From positions 72,197-94,343 of the forward strand of contig DAQK01000023.1 in NCBI GenBank assembly GCA_002502855.1: a DNA stretch of 22,147 nt. Direction: 5' to 3'. Below are positions 1 to 7,355 of the stretch, piece by piece. A program made the translations under genes and the position numbers. Source of the DNA: Methanobacterium sp. UBA279. GTDB lineage: Archaea > Methanobacteriota > Methanobacteria > Methanobacteriales > Methanobacteriaceae. Positions within the stretch are counted from its first letter, which is position 1. Each line of letters starts with the position of its first letter. Below the pieces are notes generated by a model. It was not told the origin of the DNA. It worked only from the letters and a program-made list of their open reading frames with translations, and made no database searches.

Positions 1-833
1 CTGGTCTCCATCTTCTGGTTCACCACAATTTCCCTGTGCCCCCCCAGGTCAACTACTCCCTCTACTATTTGAGAATTGGGGATCATACCGGTTGCCAGAA
101 GCACTTCACCCTCCAGAAAATCTTCATTAACATAAAGGCCGTTACTGGTTATCTCACTGGCCTGTGTATCATCCATTATTTCTACTTTATCTAAAAGCTT
201 CCTAGCCACGTAATCCCTAACATCATCATCCACCATCTCTAAAAAGGGATCTCTACACAGCATCTTAACTTCTGAACCCATCAAAGAGAATATACCCGCA
301 AATTCAGCTGCTATCACACTGCTTCCAATGATTAAGAGTTTTTCCGGGATTTTTTTAAAATTTAAAACGTCGCTGTAAGTTGAAGCATTCTCCACTCCCT
401 TGATGGGGGGGATGAAAGCACTTGAACCGGTGGCCACTATCAACCGGTCGTACTCTATTTGTTCCTGGTTCACAGTTACACTTTGACCTTCCTCTGCCAC
501 CGTAGCGGTGCCCATTATTACATCTACCCCTACTTCACTGGTTTCAGCTTCATGGACTGCCCTTATCTTCTCCAGGACAGTCCTCATTCCCTGAGCTATA
601 TTTTCATAATCCAGATCAGGAATCTGGTTGATTATCCCCATTTCCTTAAATCTCCGGGAGTCGTCTATAAACTTGGCCACATCATTCAAGCCGGAGACAA
701 CCATACATCCCTCATTTAAACATTTACCCCCTAAATATTCCTTTTCAATTAGGGTTACCTCTTCTCCTATCTGCGCTGCTTCTATCGCTGCTGTTTTACC
801 GGCAGGACCTCCGCCAATTACTATTATTTTCAT
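1..833 (-). CDS. Pyridine nucleotide-disulfide oxidoreductase, dihydrolipoamide dehydrogenase-like (partial)
   Basis: The 5' 277 codons of an FAD/NAD(P)-dependent oxidoreductase; the 3' end lies outside the window. By direct translation, an N-terminal FAD Rossmann motif (GGGPAG, residues 7-12) is followed by the redox-active CLNEGC pair (Cys38, Cys43), the class I signature of dihydrolipoamide dehydrogenase and mercuric reductase relatives. An ATG (FAD-contacting 'VATGS') segment and a second dinucleotide fold (LLIIGSSVIAAEFA) follow; in the latter the usual GGGxIG reads GSSVIA, a mild deviation. The ATG at 831-833 has a strong GGAGG site (841-845) seven bases upstream. Methanogens usually lack classical 2-oxoacid dehydrogenases, so the substrate is probably another disulfide or quinone-like acceptor; this is inference. 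It is transcribed divergently from hypC. Confidence 0.88.
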   Translation of the reverse strand, partial: MKIIVIGGGPAGKTAAIEAAQIGEEVTLIEKEYLGGKCLNEGCMVVSGLNDVAKFIDDSRRFKEMGIINQIPDLDYENIAQGMRTVLEKIRAVHEAETSEVGVDVIMGTATVAEEGQSVTVNQEQIEYDRLIVATGSSAFIPPIKGVENASTYSDVLNFKKIPEKLLIIGSSVIAAEFAGIFSLMGSEVKMLCRDPFLEMVDDDVRDYVARKLLDKVEIMDDTQASEITSNGLYVNEDFLEGEVLLATGMIPNSQIVEGVVDLGGHREIVVNQKMET

Positions 834-846
834 TTAATTCCCTCCA

Positions 847-864
847 ACCATATTTTTATATGGT
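847..864. repeat. Perfect 7-bp inverted repeat upstream of the oxidoreductase gene
   Basis: Arms ACCATAT (847-853) and ATATGGT (858-864) around a TTTT loop, one base upstream of the GGAGG ribosome site of the minus-strand oxidoreductase. It could be an operator near the start of transcription or a hairpin in the leader. The rest of 834-960 is AT-rich promoter DNA shared with hypC; AAAATATTATTG (about 912-923) is a possible hypC TATA region. Confidence 0.5.
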
Positions 865-960
865 AGAAGTTCGTATTAAAATTATTAACAAACATTCAAC
901 CTAATCTCTAAAAAAAATATTATTGAATAAATTTCTCAATTTTCACGAGGAGATGAAAAC

Positions 961-1191
961 ATGTGTATTGCAGCACCAGCCAGAATACTGGAAATTAATG
1001 ATAATATGGCCACAGTGGATTTCGGAGGAGTCAGACAGCAGGTTAAACTGGACCTGGTAACCGATGTTGAAATTGACAGGTACGTACTGGTTCATTCTGG
1101 TTACGCCATTGAGGTACTTACCGCTGAAGAGGCTAAAGAGTCCTTGGAAGCCTGGGATAAGCTTTTAAAGGTCCTGGACGAGGAAGAATAA
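961..1191 (+). CDS. hypC: Hydrogenase maturation chaperone HypC/HupF family
   Basis: A 76-residue protein starting Met-Cys (MCIAAPARI), matching the HypC/HupF/HoxL family N-terminus (usually MCLAxPxxI). Cys2 is the residue that, in the family, carries the Fe(CN)2CO group with HypD and holds the immature large subunit of [NiFe]-hydrogenase. A small beta-barrel core follows (MATVDFGGVRQQVKLDLV, YVLVHSGYAIEVL) with a charged helical tail. Length is normal. The start is fixed by AGGAGA at 948-953. Methanogens use it for F420-reducing, heterodisulfide-linked and energy-converting hydrogenases. No other hyp gene is visible here, so it stands alone, as maturation genes often do in methanogens. A T9 run follows seven bases after the stop. 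Confidence 0.95.
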   Translation: MCIAAPARILEINDNMATVDFGGVRQQVKLDLVTDVEIDRYVLVHSGYAIEVLTAEEAKESLEAWDKLLKVLDEEE

Positions 1192-1197
1192 TCTAGA

Positions 1198-1206
1198 TTT
1201 TTTTTT
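1198..1206 (+). terminator. U-run terminator after hypC
   Basis: Nine consecutive T bases begin seven bases after the hypC stop codon, followed by more T-rich DNA. Archaeal intrinsic termination needs only such U tracts. Confidence 0.6.
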
Positions 1207-1282
1207 ATTTCAATTTTAAATATTTCAATTTTCTAATTTCCTTATCTTTTGATTAACCAGTTCCATTATTTTTGATTAACCA
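1207..1282. repeat. Two short direct-repeat pairs in the hypC-kinase spacer
   Basis: ATTTCAATTTT occurs at 1207-1217 and 1222-1232 (15-bp step) and TTTTGATTAACCA at 1247-1259 and 1270-1282 (23-bp step). The surrounding spacer to 1403 shows no gene. The second pair could be a regulatory site for the downstream kinase, or replication slippage residue. Confidence 0.45.
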
Positions 1283-1403
1283 CTTAATTTTTTGTTTCAG
1301 TTCCTCATGTCTATTTATAAAAGAATCAGGATAATATGATCAGCATTTTATCTAACAGTTTATTATCAAATCATTCAAGTTAATAAATATCCAGGTGACA
1401 GGG

Positions 1404-2144
1404 ATGGGAAATAGAATGCCTTTCGACCAAAAGATCTTGTCGTTTCGGATGTTATCCATCTTCTTTGCAGCTGTAATATTTTTAGGCACCATACTTGTGG
1501 CTTTTGGGGGTCATTCAACCTTGGTTTCTATTATTTTATACACCGGATTCATCGCCCTGAATATATTTGTAATTTTTATTTTATTTTATGTGGCCAGACT
1601 GTCTTCTAAATTTAATAGGAGAGCCTATATAGGATGGTTTTTAATAGCACTATCTCTATTAGTTACCTTTTTAGGGAATATTACCTGGATGATTTTCAGT
1701 GTATATCTTAACCAGTACCCTACCTTCTCCATAGCTGATATATTTTATCTGGCCTACTATCCTCTGCTGGCAGTGGGAATTCTTTATCTATCCGTTGAAC
1801 AGATTAATAAAAACCGGAAATATCAGATTCTACTCGACACGGGAATTTTAATTGTCTCCATTGCCCTGGTGCTTTGGGCAATATTAATAACTCCTATACT
1901 GGGAATTCACAATGAAAATACTCTGGGTATAATCATATCTTTATCCTACGTGTTTTTGGAAGTTTTCCTGTTATTTATTTTATTTTATTTTATTTTCAAC
2001 TGGTTCGGAAATGTTAAAAAAAAATCCATTTATATTGTTGGCCCTGAGCGTGACCGTATTATATTATTACCAATATTATTTATAGTTATCAAACTATCTA
2101 CGGGAGTTATGTCCCCGGAGGGCTTTCAGATATGGGCTGGTTAA
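1404..2144 (+). CDS. Sensor kinase fragment 1: membrane-spanning N-terminal part
   Basis: First open segment of the broken kinase. It contains about six hydrophobic spans (beginning near ILSFRMLSIFFAAV, TLVSIILYTGFIAL, AYIGWFLIALSL, FSIADIFYLAYYPL, ILLDTGILIVSI and TLGIIISLSYVFL) with short loops and no recognisable extracellular sensor domain, a layout common in methanogen histidine kinases. The last roughly 30 residues are probably out of frame and not native. A GTG nine bases upstream (1395) is an alternative start. Confidence 0.6.
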   Translation: MGNRMPFDQKILSFRMLSIFFAAVIFLGTILVAFGGHSTLVSIILYTGFIALNIFVIFILFYVARLSSKFNRRAYIGWFLIALSLLVTFLGNITWMIFSVYLNQYPTFSIADIFYLAYYPLLAVGILYLSVEQINKNRKYQILLDTGILIVSIALVLWAILITPILGIHNENTLGIIISLSYVFLEVFLLFILFYFIFNWFGNVKKKSIYIVGPERDRIILLPILFIVIKLSTGVMSPEGFQIWAG

Positions 2145-2998
2145 TCTCCTATTTCTTGACTGCACTGGCCGGTATTTCGTACATCGAAGTTGAAAACAAG
2201 ACCCCCTCACTTAATTTAGATATAGAATCAAACAATCAAGATTTATCCTTAAAATTTAAATGGAATTCTTACCTACCTTTTTTATGGCTTTTATTCATAT
2301 TTATATTGTTATCCTGGATTTATATACATCCTAAAGGTACTGATTCTAATCTTTTGATTGGGGCGGGCATTATAATAACCATGATGTTCGTTCGTCAAAT
2401 ACTGGCTTTAGAAGAGAGTAACCAGGCAAGGAAATTGTTACAGAATAATCAGACGGAGCTGGAGGAAAGAGAGCAACAAATTAAATCCTCCCTGGAAGAG
2501 AAGGAGGTGCTTTTGAAGGAAATCCATCATCGGGTTAAAAATAATATGCAGATAATTTCCAGTCTACTGAGTCTGCAATCCATGTACGTTAAGGATAAGG
2601 ATATTGAGGAAACTTTTAAAGAATGCCAGAATCGAGTGCGATCCATGGCCATGATCCATGAAGATCTCTATAGATATCCTAATCTCGCCGAAATCAACCT
2701 CCAGGATTATCTTCAAAACCTGATCTCAGGACTTTTCAGCTCCTATGGAGCCGACCCCCGTCAGATTAAAACCCATATTAACCTGGAGAAGGTTAAAGTG
2801 GATATGGATAAATCCATTTCTTACGGCTTAATAATCAATGAATTGATTTCAAATTCCCTTAAATACGCTTTTCCAGAAAATGAGGGAGTAATATCTCTCA
2901 CTCTGCGCAGGATGGATGGGAATATGCTGGAAATGATAGTAGCCGATGATGGTGTTGGTTTCCCTGAAAACCTGGATTTCCGCAGACAGAAACTTTAG
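2132..2998 (+). CDS. Sensor kinase fragment 2: HisKA_2 and HATPase_c part
   Basis: Second open segment. It holds the last membrane spans (WLISYFLTALAGI, FLWLLFIFILLSW, LIGAGIIITMMFV), a coiled coil around residues 95-130, then the HisKA_2 histidine box and an HATPase_c domain with N box and DGVGFP G1 box. The C-terminal beta strands and the G2-type SLGLQLV segment are cut off by a frameshift just before 2995. The ATG at 2132 has no ribosome site and lies inside the original frame, so it is not a real start. Confidence 0.6.
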   Translation: MGWLISYFLTALAGISYIEVENKTPSLNLDIESNNQDLSLKFKWNSYLPFLWLLFIFILLSWIYIHPKGTDSNLLIGAGIIITMMFVRQILALEESNQARKLLQNNQTELEEREQQIKSSLEEKEVLLKEIHHRVKNNMQIISSLLSLQSMYVKDKDIEETFKECQNRVRSMAMIHEDLYRYPNLAEINLQDYLQNLISGLFSSYGADPRQIKTHINLEKVKVDMDKSISYGLIINELISNSLKYAFPENEGVISLTLRRMDGNMLEMIVADDGVGFPENLDFRRQKL

Positions 2999-3136
2999 GC
3001 CTGCAACTGGTAAATAATTTAGTAAAACAGCTTGAAGGTGAAATAGAACTGGACAGAAATGGGGGGGGACTAAATTTAAGATTATATTTCCGGAATAATT
3101 TGAGTTCTGATAGTTAGAATAAATATTCAATTTTAT

Positions 3137-3180
3137 AAGAGGTTCCAGAATAATTTTTTAATAAATAGAAACCTCTTTTT
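3137..3180 (+). terminator. Hairpin plus U-run between kinase and trpY
   Basis: Arms AAGAGGTT (3137-3144) and AACCTCTT (3170-3177) pair exactly around a 25-base AT-rich loop and lead into a T5 run (3176-3180). It sits between convergent genes and could end kinase transcription. Confidence 0.5.
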
Positions 3181-3193
3181 AATAAATAGAAAC
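3155..3193. repeat. 18-bp tandem direct repeat overlapping the trpY stop
   Basis: TTTTTAATAAATAGAAAC occurs at 3155-3172 and again, identically, at 3176-3193 (21-bp step). The second copy contains the trpY stop codon (TAA, complement of 3179-3181) and its last codons. Confidence 0.85.
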
Positions 3194-3682
3194 TTTCATG
3201 ACCCCCTCAATTTTTAAAAATTCGTTGTAGAGTTCTCCTTTAACAGGTTTTTCTGTTATTATGGTCAGACGGGGGTTTTCTTCCAGTTCGGGGTCTCCGG
3301 CATGGGCCTGTCTTATGCTTACTTTTTCTCTGGATATTAAGTTGGTGGCTTGGGCGAGAATTCCTGGGTTACCGGCCTTTGCTTCTATTTCCACGACTCC
3401 CAATCCCAGGTTGGATGCCACGTTTTTTAAGAATGCACCGGCAGGGTATATGTTGGTGAAGATGGCTTCAAGCTGATCATCAGCAAGTATCACATCGATG
3501 GTGGCTTTTATGGTCCTCCGATCCACACCCACTGCCCGGGCCAGGGCCACGTCACTTATCTCCACATCTCCACAGTATATCTTGTTGTTTTCCCCTACGC
3601 AAAGCCCCAGTTCCACTATCTTCCGGGCCACGCTCATCCTGGCCGGGAATTTCTCGAACTTATGTTTAATCCTGTCCCACAT
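3179..3682 (-). CDS. trpY: TrpY, tryptophan-sensing transcriptional regulator
   Basis: A 167-residue regulator. Residues about 41-65 (EISDVALARAVGVDRRTIKA) form a helix-turn-helix and residues about 94-167 an ACT-like ligand domain (VVEIEAKAGNPGILAQATNL, then a beta strand and a final helix-strand). It is divergent from a trpEGCFBAD operon, as M. thermautotrophicus TrpY is. Family knowledge: TrpY binds TGTACA boxes, represses its own gene without tryptophan, and represses the operon when tryptophan is bound. The ATG at 3680-3682 has GGAGG (3689-3693) six bases upstream. Several TRP-box-like sequences lie in the divergent promoter region. The last codons and the stop lie in a direct repeat. 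An ACT-domain regulator of another amino acid is the alternative, but context makes TrpY the best call. Confidence 0.93.
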   Translation of the reverse strand: MWDRIKHKFEKFPARMSVARKIVELGLCVGENNKIYCGDVEISDVALARAVGVDRRTIKATIDVILADDQLEAIFTNIYPAGAFLKNVASNLGLGVVEIEAKAGNPGILAQATNLISREKVSIRQAHAGDPELEENPRLTIITEKPVKGELYNEFLKIEGVMKVSIY

Positions 3683-3750
3683 CTCTTGCCTCCAACTTTT
3701 AGTTATTCTAATTATTAATCCATTAATGTATATTCATGTACCTTAATCTA

Positions 3751-3761
3751 CTTTATATTTT
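3751..3761 (-). promoter_or_regulatory. trpY: Putative trpY TATA box
   Basis: On the minus strand this reads AAAATATAAAG. A start about 25 bases on, near 3730, would place two TRP-box-like sites over the initiation region and leave a leader of roughly 48 bases. Assignment is by pattern only. Confidence 0.45.
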
Positions 3762-3797
3762 ATCTTAATAATTCTTTAATGTATATATTTGTACTCT

Positions 3798-3811
3798 AAA
3801 GGTTTAAATAG
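3798..3811 (+). promoter_or_regulatory. trpE: Putative trpE operon BRE/TATA box
   Basis: AAAGG followed by TTTAAATAG resembles an archaeal BRE-TATA pair. The predicted start is near 3832, giving a leader of about 66 bases. An AGTACA site overlaps the downstream edge of the box and TGTACT lies just upstream, so bound TrpY would exclude TBP. Confidence 0.55.
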
Positions 3812-3897
3812 TACAATAAATAAAGGTGGGACTAATCAATTTTTACAAGACAAAACCAATCTCAAAAAAAATAGACGGATAATTAACATGAAAGGCT

Positions 3898-5253
3898 GTG
3901 AATGTTTTTGGCGATTTAATCTTAAAAGAGCCCCAAACCATCAAACTAGAATTAGACTCACCATTTGAACTATTCAAGAACATCTACCAGAACAACACCC
4001 ACGCTTTCCTCCTGGAATCGATGGAAAGTGACAGTGGTATGGCTCGTTTTTCAGTCCTGGGATTTCAACCTTCCGCAATAATAAAAGCCCATGACAATGT
4101 GCTGGAGATAGAAAGAAACGGTACAAAAGAAGGGTATTATGTGGAAAATCCCTTCGATGAAATTAAAAAGCTCATATCCACATCCAATGGTAGGAAAGGA
4201 TTCAGCGGAGGACTGGTGGGTTACGTCTCATACGAGGCCGTGAAGTACTTCGAACCAGTAGAAATGGCCAGGAGCCCCTATCCTGATTTTGAATTTGGAC
4301 TATTCCTGGACGGGATAGTTTTCGATAGGATCCGTAACCAGTGCCACTACGTGACCCTGGGTGAGGACAAATCAGAATACATAAGAGCCATAGCCAATGA
4401 GGAACATGAAATAGAGGATATCCAATTTAAAGAAGACGGATACCATTTCACCAAAGAACAATACGAAAATATGGTCCTCGAAGCTAAAGAGAAAATACTC
4501 GCCGGGGAAATATTCCAGAGCGTCATCAGTAACGCCCGGAAATTCAAAGTCTCCGGTAACAAGCTTTCATTCTACAAGAAACTACGGGAAATAAACCCAT
4601 CACCGTACATGTACCACCTGAAACTGGGCGAGAAGGAGATCATCGGAAGCAGCCCAGAGATGCTGGTACGGGTTGAAAACGGCCAGGTAGAAACTTTCCC
4701 TCTGGCAGGGACCATAAAACGCGGCTCAACCCCCGAGGAAGATAGAAAACTGGAAGAAAAACTCCTAGCAGATGAAAAGGAACGGGCAGAGCACCTCATG
4801 CTGGTAGATCTGGCAAGAAACGATGTGGGAAAAGTCAGTAACTTCGGCTCAGTGGAAGTCACCGATTACATGGGTATAAAGAAATTCTCACACGTACAGC
4901 ACATCTACAGCAGGGTAATAGGCCAGTTAAGAAATGATAAAACTGCAGTGGATGCGTTTCAGGCCATATTTCCAGCAGGCACCCTCAGCGGTGCCCCTAA
5001 AATAAGGGCCATGGAAATAATTCACCAGCTCGAACAGGGCATACCCCGGGGACCCTACGGCGGTGCGGTTGGCTACTTTTCACTGAACGGCAATGCTGAT
5101 TTTGCAATAACCATCCGGACCATGGTCTGCGACGGGGACAACACCAAAATTCAAGCCGGTGCCGGAATAGTCCATGACTCGATACCTGAAAAGGAATACG
5201 TTGAGGGTAAAAACAAGGCATGTGCACTGGTAGATGCACTGAAGGGGAAGTGA
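3898..5253 (+). CDS. trpE: Anthranilate synthase component I
   Basis: A 451-residue TrpE, converting chorismate plus ammonia to anthranilate. Near the N-terminus FLLESME is the LLES-type tryptophan feedback site. The chorismate-binding domain shows FQSVISNARKF, PSPYMYHL, GSSPEMLVRV, PLAGTIKRG, ADEKERAEHLMLVDLARND, FPAGTLSGAPKIRAMEII, GGAVGYFS and IQAGAGIVHDSIPEKEY, all standard. The start is GTG at 3898; the ribosome site is weak (AAAGG only two bases away), and a nearby ATG (3888) is out of frame. It is the first gene of the operon and its stop is five bases before trpG. The protein contains no tryptophan. Regulation is by TrpY on the promoter and, by family, feedback inhibition. Confidence 0.98.
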   Translation: MNVFGDLILKEPQTIKLELDSPFELFKNIYQNNTHAFLLESMESDSGMARFSVLGFQPSAIIKAHDNVLEIERNGTKEGYYVENPFDEIKKLISTSNGRKGFSGGLVGYVSYEAVKYFEPVEMARSPYPDFEFGLFLDGIVFDRIRNQCHYVTLGEDKSEYIRAIANEEHEIEDIQFKEDGYHFTKEQYENMVLEAKEKILAGEIFQSVISNARKFKVSGNKLSFYKKLREINPSPYMYHLKLGEKEIIGSSPEMLVRVENGQVETFPLAGTIKRGSTPEEDRKLEEKLLADEKERAEHLMLVDLARNDVGKVSNFGSVEVTDYMGIKKFSHVQHIYSRVIGQLRNDKTAVDAFQAIFPAGTLSGAPKIRAMEIIHQLEQGIPRGPYGGAVGYFSLNGNADFAITIRTMVCDGDNTKIQAGAGIVHDSIPEKEYVEGKNKACALVDALKGK

Positions 5254-5258
5254 ATAAG

Positions 5259-5834
5259 ATGATATTGATTATTGACAACTACGACTCATTCACCTATAAC
5301 CTCTATCAGCTCATAGGGGAGATAGAAAGTGAGGTAACTGTCAGGAGAAATGATGAAGTAACCATAGAAGAGATCCAGGAATTAAAACCAGAGGCCATAA
5401 TTATCTCACCCGGACCTGGCAATCCCACTAATGAAAGGGACTTCGGTATCTGTTCCCGGGTAATCACGGAACTCGGAGGGGAAATACCCATACTGGGAGT
5501 GTGCCTGGGGCATCAGGGGATATTCGCCACCTTCGGTGGGGAAATAATCCGTACAGAACCCGTGCACGGTAAGACCAGTGATATATTACACAATGGTGAT
5601 GAACTTTTCCGGGGAACCAGTAACCCTCTCATCGCTGCACGATACCATTCCTTAGTTTGTAACAGCCAAACAGTACCTAAATGTATGGATGTTATAGCAG
5701 AAACAGATGACGGCCTGATAATGGCCATTAAACATAGAAGCAAACCCATAATCGGCCTCCAGTTTCACCCGGAATCTGTAGGTACAGATGAAGGAATAAC
5801 TATACTTAAAAATTTCATGAAGGTGGGAGTATGA
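5259..5834 (+). CDS. trpG: Anthranilate synthase component II (glutamine amidotransferase)
   Basis: A 191-residue class I glutamine amidotransferase that supplies ammonia to TrpE. Visible are the N-terminal ILIIDNYDSFTYNL, the oxyanion region IISPGPGNP, the nucleophile elbow GVCLGHQGI with the catalytic Cys, and FHPES with the catalytic His-x-Glu. I chose the ATG at 5259 because the family begins exactly here; the upstream in-frame ATG (5220) lies inside trpE and adds residues that family members lack. It follows trpE by five bases and overlaps trpC by four (ATGA), indicating coupled translation. No tryptophan residues. An aminodeoxychorismate synthase role (PabA) could be shared, which the sequence cannot exclude. 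Confidence 0.97.
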   Translation: MILIIDNYDSFTYNLYQLIGEIESEVTVRRNDEVTIEEIQELKPEAIIISPGPGNPTNERDFGICSRVITELGGEIPILGVCLGHQGIFATFGGEIIRTEPVHGKTSDILHNGDELFRGTSNPLIAARYHSLVCNSQTVPKCMDVIAETDDGLIMAIKHRSKPIIGLQFHPESVGTDEGITILKNFMKVGV

Positions 5835-6640
5835 TGGCACAACCCGTGAAATTTCAGGATATAATAAACCGGAGAAATGAAGCTTTAAGGAAAGAAAAAT
5901 CCTACAAGCCAATAAAAGACCTTAAAGATAGTATAAAAAGGATCAAATTAAGGAAAAGCTTCAAAAACGCCCTAGACAAAGAAAAAGATATTTCTATAAT
6001 TTGCGAATATAAACCGGCATCACCTTCACTGGGCCATATCTCCCATTTGAAAGTTGCAGACATCGTACCCCAATTTGAAAATGGAGGGGCCAGTGCAGTT
6101 TCCATACTAACCGAGACATCTTACTTCAACAGCAGCATCGAGAACCTGAAGATCGCATGTAAGATCAGTAAACTGCCCCTGCTCCGTAAGGATTTCATCA
6201 TGGATGAATACCAAATCTATGAGTCCCGGGCAAGCGGTGCGAGTGCCGTGCTCCTTATGGCCGATGTATACCCCCACCTATCCGAGGGAATCGTCCTCAC
6301 CAAGTATCTGGGAATGGATGCCCTGGTGGAATGTAAAAACAAGGAAGAAATAGAGAAAGCCCTGGATGCTGGGGCAGAGATAATAGGGATTAACAACCGG
6401 GACTTCACAGACTTTACCATCGACCTTAACCGGACCCGTGAGCTAGCAGAATATGTTCCCTCAAATGTGACCCTGGTCTCAGAAAGCGGTGTAAAAACAG
6501 GGAGCGATGTGGAACTCCTGGCAAGCTTCGGTGCAGATGCCATACTCATTGGAACCAATGTGATGAAATCAGAGAATATAAGCCAAAAATTAGTAGAACT
6601 AATGGCCACAGCGAAAAACAGGAGGATCAAGCGAAGATGA
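5831..6640 (+). CDS. trpC: Indole-3-glycerol phosphate synthase
   Basis: A 269-residue (beta/alpha)8 enzyme closing 1-(2-carboxyphenylamino)-1-deoxyribulose-5-phosphate to indole-3-glycerol phosphate. Motifs: SIICEYKPASPSLG (substrate-binding Lys in the KPASPS box), LRKDFIMDEYQI (catalytic Lys), GINNRDFTDFTID, SESGVKTGSDV and DAILIGTNVM (phosphate site). The ATG at 5831 overlaps the trpG stop as ATGA, with AGGTG (5821-5825) upstream; a second ATG directly follows. The stop overlaps trpF in the same way. It is monofunctional, unlike the enterobacterial TrpC-TrpF fusion. No tryptophan residues. Confidence 0.97.
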   Translation: MMAQPVKFQDIINRRNEALRKEKSYKPIKDLKDSIKRIKLRKSFKNALDKEKDISIICEYKPASPSLGHISHLKVADIVPQFENGGASAVSILTETSYFNSSIENLKIACKISKLPLLRKDFIMDEYQIYESRASGASAVLLMADVYPHLSEGIVLTKYLGMDALVECKNKEEIEKALDAGAEIIGINNRDFTDFTIDLNRTRELAEYVPSNVTLVSESGVKTGSDVELLASFGADAILIGTNVMKSENISQKLVELMATAKNRRIKRR

Positions 6641-7296
6641 AGGTAAAGATATGCGGAATCACCAATGAGGAAGATGTTAAAACCTGTGAACGAAACGGTG
6701 CAGAATTCATCGGCTTTATAAACATCCCAAGATCCAAGAGGTTCATTGAAGTTGATGATATCCAAAAGTTAACCGCGTCTATGCAGGATAAAAGCAGGGC
6801 TGTTGTGGTAACTGAAACAGAAGATTTAGTTGAAGTTGAAAGTCTGATTGAATCCACGGGGATACAGTATGTGCAGTTCCATTCACAGTCTGCTGCTGAG
6901 CTCAAGAGGTTTAAGGAAAACAATCCACAGGTGAAGGTTATAAGAGCAGTTGGCATATCTGAAGTTATGGGAGAAGAAAAGAGTAAGGAGATTAATGACT
7001 ATGCAAGTGTCTGTGATTATCTACTTTTTGACTACGAAGTTGCTGGTAAAAGTGGGGGAACCGGGAAACAGATCCCACTGGACCTGGCAGTGAAAGCTGC
7101 AGAGGCTACTCGGAAAAACCCACATGTCGGGTTGTTTTTAGCTGGCGGCATGGATAGCCGCAGGATGAAGAGTGAAGGAAAAATCCTGGAAGATTTTTTT
7201 GATTATGTTGATGTAAACTCCGGCGTTGAAAACCAGCCCGGAGAGAAGGATGAAAATAAGATAATTGAATTTATGAAGGTTATGAATAATTCATAA
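6637..7296 (+). CDS. trpF: Phosphoribosylanthranilate isomerase
   Basis: A 219-residue (beta/alpha)8 isomerase performing the Amadori rearrangement of phosphoribosylanthranilate. Motifs: KVKICGIT with the catalytic Cys near the N-terminus, VQFHSQS, LLFDYEVAGKSGGTGK with the general-acid Asp and the glycine-rich phosphate loop, LFLAGGMD and VDVNSGVENQPGEKD. It overlaps trpC by four bases (ATGA). The end of the gene lies in a tandem duplication that extends beyond the stop. No tryptophan residues. Confidence 0.97.
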   Translation: MKVKICGITNEEDVKTCERNGAEFIGFINIPRSKRFIEVDDIQKLTASMQDKSRAVVVTETEDLVEVESLIESTGIQYVQFHSQSAAELKRFKENNPQVKVIRAVGISEVMGEEKSKEINDYASVCDYLLFDYEVAGKSGGTGKQIPLDLAVKAAEATRKNPHVGLFLAGGMDSRRMKSEGKILEDFFDYVDVNSGVENQPGEKDENKIIEFMKVMNNS

Positions 7297-7326
7297 AAGT
7301 TTGAAGGTTATGAACAATTCATAAAA
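7275..7326. repeat. 28-bp tandem duplication spanning the trpF stop
   Basis: A 24-base unit beginning GAAGGTTATGAA occurs at 7275-7298 and 7303-7326 (28-bp step) with one difference (T/C at position 13). The first copy includes the last trpF codons and stop (7294-7296). It accounts for about half of the 59-base spacer to trpB. Confidence 0.88.
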
Positions 7327-7355
7327 ATTCGAAATTTTACAAAGAGGGATAAATT

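Larger units (their letters stand above)
1404..3117 (+). pseudogene. Membrane sensor histidine kinase, two frameshifts
   Basis: One kinase gene spread over three frames. Frame A (from 1404) encodes about six membrane spans. Between about 2054 and 2100 the reading must move to the frame of 2132; that frame upstream of 2132 gives YGSYVPGGLSDMGWLISYF, which continues the membrane domain. The second frame carries a coiled coil, the HisKA_2 dimer/phospho-acceptor box (KEIHHRVKNNMQ) and the HATPase N box (INELISNSLKYAFP) and DxGxG (ADDGVGFP), and stops at 2998. The missing end, LGLQLVNNLVKQLEGEIELD, lies in the third frame from 2995 and ends at TAG 3115-3117. Both lesions are net -1. Either the gene is decayed or two sequencing errors are present. 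AGGTGA at 1393-1398 favours the ATG at 1404 over the GTG at 1395. Confidence 0.85.
3727..3815. promoter_or_regulatory. trpY/trpE control region with five TRP-box-like sites
   Basis: Five hexamers each differ from the TrpY consensus TGTACA by one base: TGTATA (3727-3732), TGTACC (3737-3742), TGTATA (3780-3785), TGTACT (3790-3795) and AGTACA (3810-3815). Starts are 10, 43, 10 and 20 bases apart, so the two pairs lie on one face of the helix. The first pair is just downstream of the likely trpY TATA box; the third to fifth flank the likely trpE TATA box. This matches the known layout in which TrpY blocks polymerase at trpY and TBP at trpE. Confidence 0.75.

Noticed and set aside
459..837. Two plus-strand open frames near the start of the window
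   Set aside because: Antisense to the oxidoreductase, which has FAD and CxxxxC motifs.
2054..2131. Programmed frameshift in the kinase
   Set aside because: A second independent frameshift occurs near 2990 and neither junction shows a clear slippery site plus pseudoknot; decay or sequencing error is simpler.
3816..3897. Leader peptide with Trp codons or a T-box-like attenuator before trpE
   Set aside because: No Trp-rich short frame or stable terminator/antiterminator pair is visible; control is explained by TrpY sites.
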